26,834 nt of DNA, from contig MSJI02000676.1 of NCBI GenBank assembly GCA_001931905.2, positions 1 to 26,834 of the forward strand, in the 5' to 3' direction. Within the stretch, counting starts at the first letter, position 1; every line of letters begins with the position of its first letter. The translations under genes and the position numbers were made by a program. Positions 18,061-26,389 of this stretch are shown here, piece by piece. The notes under the pieces were generated by a model that was given only the letters and a program-made list of their open reading frames with translations, ran no database searches and was not told the origin of the DNA. This DNA comes from Cladosporium sp. IMV 00045 (taxonomy: Eukaryota > Ascomycota > Dothideomycetes > Cladosporiales > Cladosporiaceae).

Positions 18061-18991
18061 CCTGCCTATAATTCGTCCTGTATAAGCTGTAAATAGACGG
18101 AATGAGACTACGCGAAAGCACTGCGCGAGAAGCGCGTCTTCTGTGCGCGTAAAGCGTGCATGTATTGACATTGGATAGCAGCTGCGCAGTTGGTGCAGCT
18201 GCTACAAGCTACCGGAGTGGGCTTATCGCGCAGCATTCTCTTAGCTTTGGCGACTGCCTCACGAGACCTGCCTTGCTACACATGTTGTTGACTTGATTTT
18301 TTGTATCACCCCTTCGCAGGCCCATGAGCGACCAGTTTGATCAGAATCACAGTTCACGACAGGTATTTCACAAATGTCCTGGCTCGAAGTGCAATATGGA
18401 CGACTAGCACTCCGCCAGCTAATCTGCGCACGGGAGCTGAGCAAGACCTTGACGGCCCAAGCCTGTACATGCACCGCTTATGTCTTCTCTGCGTTGGCCT
18501 GCGATGCGTGAGCACTGTGGAAACCCGCCAATTGGAATCTGACAAGGGTATCACTCCGCATGTGGGGAAGCATAACTTAGTCGCACGCCACAGTACAGCC
18601 CTTGCTCCTGTTCCCTCAACTTGCACAGCGCACGATTAATATCCGTGACGCTGGAACCTCTATCGTGCGGGGCATACGGATCTTGTTCCCATTCTAGGTT
18701 TGTCTGCATGTTGTGGCGTAGCAGCCTAATTTGTCGTGCATAGTTGGCCATGCAGTAGTGGAGTATTTGTTACACAGTAATTTCCCGCAGCGGTGTGACC
18801 TGAAGGTCGGTGCAGCCGAGCGAGGCGCGGACGACGCCTGTATAACAGACATTCCAAGTAAATTCTTGTCCTTACTTACAGCACACGTCGAAAGCGCACT
18901 TCTTCGCGGTGAGCAACCGGTCATCTCAATTATCTCAGACTGAGCTTCTTTCTTCTGCGTAGTAGTCTGGAACGACTACTGTCTGCCGAAT
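18061..18991. other. Intergenic, no gene recognised
   Basis: About 0.9 kb. Frames at 18337-18639 and 18731-18943 (+) have no recognisable domain. It may still contain decayed dynamin sequence at its left end and the BTB gene promoter at its right end. Confidence 0.4.
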
Positions 18992-20032
18992 ATGCCAAAT
19001 TCGAACCTTGCGTAAGTTAGTGTCTCATGCCGTCACCTCCACACTAATTGACAAGGAGGGTGTAGGACGTTCTGCGGTGGAGTTTTCGATTTCGAGATTG
19101 GCAGTCGTCGCTTCGCCGTCCACAAACCCCTTGTATCGAAAGCCTCACCTACACTCTTCGCTCTGGTAGAGAACGGGATGCGAGAGTCGCGAGAAAGATT
19201 TGCGACAATATCCGACTTCAATGAAGAGACATTCGCTCGCTTCGTGGAGTTCATGTACACAGGTGACTACAACTCGCCTCAACCTGAACCTGTCCAAAAG
19301 GCATCGGCCTGCACCAAAGATTTCGACGACGAGCACAATGCGAGCGTCCAGGGAACGGCTGCTGAGATCTTACCCCAAGAGCGTGACACTCCAGCGGAGC
19401 AATACGAAGAACCTATGCCAGAACCAGTCCCAGAGCCGGCAGAACCTGAGTTCGATCCATGGGGAACGTTTGCAAGTTCCAAAAAAGACAGGAAGAAGAA
19501 GAAGTTGACGACATCGATTCCGGCGCCCTCACACGATCAGGCTTGTTCTAAGTTACCAGCCCCAGACATCAGTGTAGCTGTGACCTGCCCGTTGTTCACA
19601 TCCTCGAAGATATGCCGCAACGTCATCGGCCGCAACGACTATACGGCTGTGTTCTTCTGCCACGCACAGCTCTATGTCCTGGCAGACAAGTACGGCGTAG
19701 GGCCATTGAAAATTCTTTCAAGTGAGCGCCTGAACAGGTCCTTCAAACACTATGAACGCGCAGAAATGCCCTCTGCAGACTTTTCGGACCTGGTGAGGTA
19801 CGTCTTCGAGAACACGCCGGAAAGGACGATGTGCGAGGGCGAAGGAAAGGCCTACCAAACCCTGCATACGTCACCTGGGGACATGTTGCAACAGATTTGT
19901 GTGCACTTTGCTGCCAACAACTTCGAGTCACTCATCCTTTGCTCGGGGTTCTCTCGCTTTTTGCGTGAAGGGGGCTTGTTTGTTGAGATGTTTGTCGCTC
20001 GAGTAGCCGAACGATTCGCAAAGATGCAGTAA
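18992..20032 (+). CDS. BTB/POZ domain protein, two exons, 328 aa
   Basis: Exon 1 is only 20 nt (ATG 18992, MPNSNLA). A 54-bp intron (19012-19065) has a perfect GTAAGT donor, a CTAAT branch-like site and a GTGTAG acceptor. Exon 2 runs from 19066 to the stop at 20032, and the joined frame is exactly 329 codons. Splicing restores the front of the BTB fold: FDFEIGSRRFAVHKPLVSKAS, PTLFALVENGMRES, then FNEETFARFVEFMYTGDY. A low-complexity insert of about 110 residues rich in E and P, with a basic KKDRKKKK patch, separates this from the second half, HAQLYVLADKYGVGPLKILSSERL. The C-terminal helices (FSDLVRYVFENTPER, ISRF-like segment FSRFLREGGLF) end the protein. Fungal BTB proteins of this type are numerous, and most have unknown roles, possibly as protein-interaction adaptors. 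No lesion is seen. No neighbour suggests a partner. Confidence 0.9.
19012..19065 (+). other. Intron in the BTB/POZ gene
   Basis: 54 bp, GTAAGT to GTGTAG, with CACTAATTGAC upstream of the acceptor. Without removal the frame is closed by a TGA just before exon 2. Confidence 0.85.
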
Positions 20033-20802
20033 TCGGAGGTACTAAGGACCGGGATCGATGTTGAGACAACTTACCCATTGGTAAATGTCCGAATCTGCGA
20101 TTGCGATGCCAGGCTGGAGTTATACCGTGCGTGCGAACGCCGAAGATGCGTTCCTATGGCTGAGGGACATATAGCGCTCCGACATAGCTTACACACAACC
20201 ACTTTGAAATCAGGAGCATCGTGCAGGGTTCAATTACCATGCCTCGCTCAATGCCAATACACACAGGTTGGCCATAGACTCGTCTTCAGACGTCAGCCGT
20301 TAGCGCCCGATATCTATAAACCAAGAGCCTCCCTATCCCACCATGCCGGCTTCGCAACAAACTTGTATATTCAGCTGGAGCTTGTACCCAATTGTTACTG
20401 CAACTAATTGGGGATTCCGCCTCACCATCCCCTTTCAACGTCATTTTTCCAATCACGCTAAACCTTTTCAGGACACCCTTCTCGGTGAAAGATGGACAGA
20501 ATATATAGCCGAGATGCTCGCTGTGTCCTGTCCACGCATCGGAGTTTGTGGGTCACAGTGTGTCGGGTCCCGCAAGACACATTGATGCGACCGGGCTCTT
20601 TACTGTATAGATCGGTATCGTGGAATCTCTTTCCTCGTCCCAATTTCCACCATATACTGAATCTACAAAGATCTTTGGGGCCGTTCAAGCGAGCATCTGA
20701 ATGTATGGTTTAACAGTAAGCCATTTTTTCCCTTGCTTGCAACCACTCAAGCTTTGACTTCGTTGGTGGATTGACTTGCTTTTAGAAATGACCGATTAAG
20801 CG
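20033..20802. other. Intergenic / leader of the small zinc-ribbon gene
   Basis: About 770 bp without a recognised coding region. A CTATAAA box at about 20315 and an AATATATAG at about 20500 could be TATA elements. A 70-bp intron-like segment at 20716-20785 (GTAAGC donor, TTGACTTGC region, TTTTAG acceptor) lies directly before the ATG at 20803 and may be a 5'-leader intron. Confidence 0.4.
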
Positions 20803-21033
20803 ATGAGCTACGATCTCACCAGCATTACTCGACAAGCGTTCGATGAGGAGATCAATGTCATCAAAGATCTAACGAAGGACCCAGAAGTGCCCTTCGCGCG
20901 AATGAGCATGACAGTATCATTCGCATGTCAGTCTTGTCAGAAGACTAAGACGTCCAAATTGGTTGCATTCCTCGGTAGTGATCCCACCAAGCCGATATGT
21001 AATGGTTGCTATGGAACTCGAATGAGCAGTTGA
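20803..21033 (+). CDS. Small CX2C-X20-CX2C (GATA-like) protein, 76 aa
   Basis: An ATG frame of 76 residues preceded by a plausible leader intron. An acidic helical start (FDEEINVIKDLTKD) leads into C42-QS-C45, QKTKTSK, then ICNGCYGT with C66 and C69: a four-cysteine C-x2-C-x20-C-x2-C arrangement with the T-x-x-x and CN-x-C features of GATA fingers. The tryptophan and basic tail of a working GATA finger are missing, and the protein stops seven residues after the last cysteine, so DNA binding is doubtful. It could be a degenerate GATA finger, another small zinc ribbon, or the first exon of a longer gene. It has no clear link to its neighbours. Confidence 0.45.
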   Translation: MSYDLTSITRQAFDEEINVIKDLTKDPEVPFARMSMTVSFACQSCQKTKTSKLVAFLGSDPTKPICNGCYGTRMSS

Positions 21034-21305
21034 GTGGAGTAAGGCCAAGGCTTTCGGTAACGTTATCTCTCTGCGGTATATGCGTGTGTGATTTATCTGC
21101 AAAACACACGTTCTTCAATGATGTCGCATACCGGTGTTGTTTGAGCAAGGATTTTGAGATCACGACGTTCTCCTTAAATCGGCAAATGACGAGCACCCTG
21201 TCGCATGAAGCCTTTTGAGTGCGTTGCCACATACCCTTGTACTTGCTGGGACGCGGCATGTGTCGTAACTTATCTGCAGCCACAACTCCATAAGTGCACG
21301 TGCGG

Positions 21306-21322
21306 GGAATGCGACGCATTCC
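21306..21322. repeat. 17-bp palindrome, copy 1
   Basis: GGAATGCG-A-CGCATTCC: two perfect 8-bp arms around one central base. An identical copy lies at 21358. Confidence 0.8.
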
Positions 21323-21357
21323 AAGTGCGCAACATGCGGGGATTTGGGTGTTTTGCG

Positions 21358-21374
21358 GGAATGCGACGCATTCC
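21358..21374. repeat. 17-bp palindrome, copy 2
   Basis: Identical to 21306-21322; start-to-start distance is 52 bp. Both copies are preceded by GCGG. Confidence 0.8.
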
Positions 21375-21502
21375 GGGGAAGCATAACTGCGTAGGGAGGT
21401 GTTGTTATATCGTTGTTGCGTCGTTGTTGCATCGATGTAGCCGTCTCCAAACCCCCGTCCAGTGCCTCGGTGGATTCCGGCATTTGGTGGGGTCGCGGCG
21501 TT

Positions 21503-21650
21503 GCTGGTGGACTCCAAACGTCGTCTTCTGCGGAGGGTTGGAGACAATACTTACCTGGTCGGTGCCAGTGGACTCTGGCTGGCTTTGTGGGTGACGATGC
21601 TGCTGGTGGACTCCAGGCGTTGTGGTGGTGAGTGCCAGTGGACTCTGGCT
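21503..21650 (+). repeat. Imperfect direct repeats
   Basis: GCTGGTGGACTCCA occurs at 21503 and 21602, and GTGCCAGTGGACTCTGGCT at 21562 and 21632. A diverged related piece (GTGCCTCGGTGGATTCCGGC) lies at about 21461. The spacing is uneven (99 and 70 bp), so this is a decayed duplication and not a regular array. Confidence 0.7.
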
Positions 21651-22782
21651 CACTTCTCTTGTCTCCGTCTTTCTTTGGAAGGTGCTTGTGGCGACGAGCG
21701 CGGCTGTCTCCCGGATTGGCGATCCGTTAGCGTCTGGCTGTGGGGCCCTTCGCACGTCTGGCATGAGTTTGCCATCCCAGGGTGACTCCTCTTTTTCGAA
21801 GGTCTGTGGACTCAGCCTTTGTTTCTCAGGGTTTACTCACACTCGGCTGGGTGTGGCCGCGTAGTAGGGTGGGAGAGTCGGCGTGCGTGCTGCGTGCGTT
21901 CGACCTGTCATCACGAGGCGTACACATTCCCCCGGAAGCGAGGGACGACCGGGTCAAGGAAGGCGAACGTGCCTGGAATGGGTGGCATCGGCTTCTGATC
22001 GGACCGGCGGATGTTTGGGTCTTACACCTACGGCAACCGCGTCGCCTGGCGGCGCTGAAAGCAGGTTCCATCGGGTGGGATTGTCTTGCGTGGAGTCGCT
22101 CAAGGCTCTTTGCTGGAGAAAGGATCGTTCGTGCCACCGCAGGCGTAGGCAGTCGGCTGCTAAAAATGATCGAACGGTGTCGGATCCGGACGGGGAGAGT
22201 GAAACCTGATGGCGGGATACCGGCCAGCGCTGTCTGTCCACGGGGCATCAATCAATGTCAAGAAGGACCGTGGGAATCATCGATGGGATCGTTGGGCGCC
22301 CGCGAAGGCCTTACGTGACTCTTCCTCTGCAGAGCAAGAAGACACATGAAAGGGAAATGGTTTATCCGGTACCCAGCCCGATCCAGCTGACTCTAGCTGG
22401 CTCAGACGGAGATGTCGCATGGATTTGCCTCTTCGCTCTGTGGTCTGACCTTCAATGTATGTAGCTCACTACTGTTTGCGTCTGCTAGCCTACATAGTGT
22501 TCTAAATTTGAACCCCTAACCCTAAGCCCCCTATACATTATCATGGAATCCGCCCCGGATTGTTTGAAGGATTGAGGGTAGGTTAGTCTTAAGAATGACT
22601 TTGTAGGGCAAATGTTGTGTAAGATAAATTGAAACATCATTATGGATATCTTTCATTGGAAATGCTACAGAGTGACAGAATGATATCTGCGATGAGAGCA
22701 TGATCAAAAGAACACCAAAAGTACACATCCGTATGACCGAATTTGAGTCCAGGAACATCATTGGCCGATGACCAGCCCTAAC

Positions 22783-23712
22783 TCATTGAATATCTCTCCA
22801 AGCTGTCCCGTCCCACATGAAACATTTCTTCCCGTTCCAAATGCAAGTTCGCCCGTTCATCGAGAATGCGGTGTTGAGCGGTGGGCCGGCTTGTCGAATT
22901 ATCGCAGTCCCAGACTGGTCTCTTTTTACATATTCACTAGACTCTCTGGACCACTTAAACTGTGACACGGCAGTAGTCTGTCCACTTGACCCGGCAGCGG
23001 CCGGCTGTTCGTCATCGCTTTCCTGCTCGTCACTTTCGTCGTCTTCCTCGTCATCTTCCTCGTCATCTTCCTCATCGTCCCTAGACCATAGCTTTAGCCA
23101 GGAATCCTCGGTAAGAAAGGTTCCTTCTTTGATGACGATATCCCTCTTTTTGGCACCAGGCGCTTTCGAATACTGATATTTCAAGAATTTCTCGGCGTCT
23201 GTCACGGCCTTTGGAGACACGATCTGACAGTGGGCGAGGCACCGATTAACAGAGATGCTGCTTTTCGAATCAGAATGGAACTTTCCAGTTTATTACAAAG
23301 TCATGACTCACACCCAGTGACGGCAGCCGGAGCCTCCCCCCGAGAACTGGTAGCGATGCATACCAGCCTCTCTCAGAATTTGGTACAGGATCCCAACAGT
23401 GCAAGATTTCTGCAATGCGATGTCTAGAGACGTTATGGCAGAGTTTGACTCTTGCCACGCACGAAGTGCCCAAATGAAAACACCCAAGGTGTCGCCTTCG
23501 TCGGTAGCCATGTTGAGTTGGATGGAATTATTGCCTTCGAGGAGAAGGAGGATTGTCACATGGTTGTCACTCATGTTTGAGTTCTCCCAGCGGCCGGTAG
23601 TGTGAACGACAATCCTGATAGAAAGAATGTTCTTGTTGTTGCTTGCAAAGAATGCCTTATTGGCATCATCTTGCAGCTGCACAGCATGGTGCTCCGGTCG
23701 AAGTTCGTTCAT
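22783..23712 (-). CDS. DUF7770-like fungal protein with acidic tract, two exons
   Basis: Exon 1 runs from ATG 23712 to 23314. A 90-bp intron (23224-23313, GTGTGA donor, CTGTCAG acceptor) joins GGGSGCRHW to IVSPKAVTDAEKF in exon 2, which ends at the stop at 22783. The protein is about 280 residues. Exon 1 contains MSDNHVTILLLLEGNNSIQ, LNMATDEGDTLGVF and YQFSGGGSGCRHW, a layout I associate with the fungal DUF7770 family (function unknown). Exon 2 carries a helix, then a strongly acidic run (DDEEDDEEDDEEDDESDE) made by 12-bp DNA repeats, then a C-terminal piece ending WNGKKCFMWDGTAW. No signal peptide or membrane span is seen. It is transcribed divergently from the APH-type gene, about 580 bp apart. 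Family naming is from memory; the splice is inferred from frame and homology. Confidence 0.75.
23224..23313 (-). other. Intron in the DUF7770-like gene
   Basis: 90 bp. The GTGTGAGT sequence offers two overlapping donors; only GTGTGA keeps frame with the CTGTCAG acceptor. Unspliced, exon 1 stops after the GGGSGCRHWV segment. Confidence 0.7.
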
Positions 23713-24289
23713 CGTCGGTTCAATTTCCAGATATAAATGTTGATTTGTGCTTGGAGTTTAATCGAGTCTGCTGAAATACTGGCTTTGGAGGCATGATATG
23801 CGTGCTATAAGTACCGTTGCAGTGACCAAGCCTATGGACACAACACGCGGTCGCCAACAGCGCCAACAACGCCAACAACGCCAACAACGCCAACAACGCC
23901 AACAACGCCAACAACGCCAACAACGCCAACAACGTCAACGACGCTAACAACGCCAACAACGCCAACAGCGCCAGTAAAGCCAGTAAAGCCAATCACAGCA
24001 CTGATGCCAATAATGCCAGCAACGTCAGGACGATCAGGCGCGCCATCCCGTTACGGGAGTCATTCCCTTTAAGAAACTGCTTTATCCCCTTCATCCACTC
24101 CATTCGCGCCAACCAAGCTTTTGCTGTCACCTGCGCTGTCTTCCTGCGCTGTCTTCCTGCACTCCATCACGATTTCCATTGAGTCCTCCATTTGGGCTCT
24201 CAATGCATTAAAACTCGAAGTTCCTGCCACATTCTGCTTCTGCTTCTTCAGCGCAGATTACCTTGAATTCGCGTCCCTTACAACACGAA
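23713..24289. promoter_or_regulatory. Divergent intergenic region with a minisatellite
   Basis: 577 bp between the start codons of the minus-strand DUF7770-like gene and the plus-strand phosphotransferase. Any shared promoter must lie here. A 9-bp tandem array occupies the middle. No specific factor site can be named. Confidence 0.4.
23852..23986 (+). repeat. 9-bp minisatellite (CGCCAACAA)n, about 15 units
   Basis: Units from 23852 read CGCCAACAG, then eight exact CGCCAACAA, then variants (CGTCAACGA, CGCTAACAA, CGCCAGTAA). Because 9 is a multiple of three, the opposite strand encodes an uninterrupted Leu/Ala peptide, which is an artefact of the repeat and not a gene. Confidence 0.9.
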
Positions 24290-25138
24290 ATGATACTCGC
24301 CGTTCCGTACATTCCTCCGGAAGAAGACATAGTGCAATTTTGTTGCGCCGTCCTCACAGGTCGCACCGAAGATATTCTCAGTCATCACGAGGGAGGCAAT
24401 GCTGTCGTGGCTTTGTCAGACGACCTAGCTGTCAAGCTAGGAGGAGACGTCACCTTGGATGAATTTGAAAATCAAAAAAAAGCCTGCGATCTACTGATGC
24501 GAGTGGATAGCGTGAAGGTACCGCAGCCATACGCGTTTTTCAAACGAAATAGCCTTGGATACCTTGTCATGGAGCATGTTCATGGACGGGAAATACCGCC
24601 ATCTGATCCCGTTTCGACCCAAAAAGTGGTCGACATGCTCAGACTCTTCGCAGAAATCTCCAGAGAGAAACCCGGATCACTGAGTGGAGGGCCAAGTCGT
24701 GGTCTGCTCTGGTCCGAATACCATAATTTCAAGCCCGAAGATGTTGGGGATGTCGAAAGGTATTTCTCTGCGAAGCTCAAGGAACCCTCAGAAATCACAC
24801 TGCAATCATACCCTCTGACTCTTTGTCATTGTGATCTTGCAGCGAGAAACATCAAAATTTGTGCAAGTCAGATTTGTATCCTCGACTGGGCTTCAGCTGG
24901 CTTTTATCCAAAGCTGTTCGAGATAGCTGCCATGCAGAAAAATACAGCGGAGCCCTTGTTGACTAATGTACTTGAGTCTGTGCGAAGCATTGAATGGTTG
25001 GACAAGACTGAAGCGATTTTGGCAGACCGTATTGGGCGCGCGGCAAGTCTGAACGTTAGATACATTAAGTACGTGCAGCCAGTCCGTCATGAGGATAGTC
25101 GTGGAGCTGACATCTTTGCAGAGGGCTTCGCAAGTTGA
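24290..25138 (+). CDS. APH-type (kinase-like fold) phosphotransferase
   Basis: A 282-residue single-exon protein from ATG 24290; an in-frame TTG upstream is unlikely as a start. The fold is that of aminoglycoside phosphotransferase/choline-kinase-like enzymes. Visible motifs: VVALSDDLAVKLGG with the ATP-binding lysine K49, hinge region LGYLVMEHVHGREI, catalytic loop CHCDLAARN (D182, N187), and metal-binding ILDWASAGFYP (D199). Such enzymes phosphorylate small molecules or occasionally proteins; in fungi this class is greatly expanded and most members have no known substrate, so none is assigned here. Length fits the family (about 270-300 aa). No lesions. Transcribed away from the DUF7770-like gene. 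Confidence 0.9.
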   Translation: MILAVPYIPPEEDIVQFCCAVLTGRTEDILSHHEGGNAVVALSDDLAVKLGGDVTLDEFENQKKACDLLMRVDSVKVPQPYAFFKRNSLGYLVMEHVHGREIPPSDPVSTQKVVDMLRLFAEISREKPGSLSGGPSRGLLWSEYHNFKPEDVGDVERYFSAKLKEPSEITLQSYPLTLCHCDLAARNIKICASQICILDWASAGFYPKLFEIAAMQKNTAEPLLTNVLESVRSIEWLDKTEAILADRIGRAASLNVRYIKYVQPVRHEDSRGADIFAEGFAS

Positions 25139-25581
25139 AGCCCGTAAGGCCCCCCGGCCATCACAATCGAGTTCGAAGCGTACGAGAACCGAGATCGACT
25201 GCGCACAATTGCAGACTCATCGTGGAGGAGGAATCCTTGGAATAACATTTCGCAGCAATGGAAGCCTTGTGGCACATGCTTGGGTTTGAGGTCGATCTCC
25301 AGTCCCGTCCTTAGCACAAATCCAACAAGACGCTTGCTCAGAATAATATTCTCTGCGAATATGATCATACGATCCTTCGCATTTGCAAGTCGAAAATATC
25401 ATACCGCGATCGTCCTTTGCTTTGCGCGTGCATTTAGAACCTCACTAAAGGGCAATGCAATGAAATATACAGTCCCTGAGCAAAGACAAAGGCCCTCACA
25501 AACAGAGTCCCTTTGTGCAGATGGTACTCGTTGGTCTCATTGGTGACGGTTGTACGCCTAGCCCCTGTTGCATTCTCAAGG
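25139..25581. other. Intergenic, no gene recognised
   Basis: 443 bp between the converging ends of the phosphotransferase gene and the small minus-strand ORF. I see no coding region or clear repeat; both transcripts presumably end here. Confidence 0.4.
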
Positions 25582-25842
25582 TCACACTAGAGGCTTCTCC
25601 TTGAACTGTACATCGCAGTGTGTAACACGCAACGTTTGCCCTTCCTCAATTCCTATCTCCATTTCATTCTTTCCCAAGTGAGCCGCGTCCTTTATAACTT
25701 CTTCGCTGTCCAAAATAGCGTAGTTGGAGCTTTGCTCTGTGCCTTTGAGCACTACCAACTTGTTCTTCTCGATCCTGGGCCACATGGCGAACTGGAAGTG
25801 TCTCTTGGCCCCTTCAAGAGCTTCTTGAGCAGCATTGGTCAT
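25582..25842 (-). CDS. Small hypothetical protein, 86 aa
   Basis: ATG 25842-25840 to the stop at 25582. The peptide has balanced composition (AQEALEGAKRHFQFAMWP, KLVVLKGTEQSSNYAILD, LRVTHCDVQFKEKPLV), which looks more like a real protein than an antisense shadow, and no longer frame overlaps it. It could be the last exon of a gene extending into 25850-26320, but I found no clear splice pair. No family is recognised. Confidence 0.4.
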   Translation of the reverse strand: MTNAAQEALEGAKRHFQFAMWPRIEKNKLVVLKGTEQSSNYAILDSEEVIKDAAHLGKNEMEIGIEEGQTLRVTHCDVQFKEKPLV

Positions 25843-26129
25843 CTTCGATATTTGGTCCCAATTATGCTATTGTGTGCGCATAGTATCCAGAAAATTCTCG
25901 GTTTTAGAGAAAGATGGGGTTGTCTTCGGGTGGACTGTGATATAAATCCCTCAGCGTGTCATCATCGATCCTACGGAAGGGTCCTAGGAGTTCGGTGTTA
26001 TTGCAAGAAATGATAAGAGTGCAAGCAGAGAATTGCAGCCTTCCCGGGGAAGGATCGCGTGCGATAATCTCACGCGGTGGGTCCGTTATTGTCACGGAAG
26101 TAAATCCGGCATGCGAAGCCCTCGATCCC

Positions 26130-26322
26130 GCGCCATTTCGGCCATTGCAATCATTCCCGCCATCTACGTCATCTACGTCATTTCCGTCCATCTCCGCCAT
26201 CTGCGTCATCCGTACAGCTCGCTTGATAGAAATCATCCGCACGTGGGCGCCCTCCGCGCCGACCTCGCCTTCTACGCCATTTGCGCCATTTGAGTCATTC
26301 GCGCCATTCGCGCTTTTCACGC
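26130..26322 (+). repeat. Degenerate 9-bp-period repeat (GCCAT / GTCAT core)
   Basis: Successive 9-mers such as GCCATTTCG, GCCATTGCA, ATCATTCCC, GCCATCTAC and GTCATCTAC, and later GCCATTTGC and GCCATTCGC, make an imperfect array with period 9 interrupted near 26213-26265. Frames through it give low-complexity peptides on both strands, which I do not call as genes. Confidence 0.65.
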
Positions 26323-26389
26323 CTCCAGTACTTCACATTTTGTCCACAACCTTTGTCGATAACGCAGCGTCGTACCCTTGTGGCGCAAG

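Larger units (their letters stand above)
21034..22782. other. Repeat-bearing non-coding region
   Basis: About 1.75 kb in which I find no convincing gene, although frames such as 21782-22318 (+) are open. It holds two identical 17-bp palindromes, a set of imperfect direct repeats (21459-21650), a local run of GTTGTTGC-type sequence near 21410-21430, and a two-unit telomere-like CCCTAACCCTAA at 22514-22525. Parts of 21430-22330 look more G+C-rich than the flanks. It may be a decayed mobile element, but I found no terminal repeats. Confidence 0.5.

Noticed and set aside
22514..22525. CCCTAACCCTAA, telomere-like repeat
   Set aside because: Only two units, easily chance; not evidence for an interstitial telomere or a chromosome end by itself.
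23720..23992. 90-aa Leu/Ala-repeat ORF on the minus strand
   Set aside because: It is a translation of the 9-bp minisatellite and has no other protein-like feature.
25904..26320. 138-aa minus-strand ORF with Asn/Gly-rich repeats
   Set aside because: Starts with GTG, and its front half is a translation of the degenerate period-9 repeat; no domain seen.
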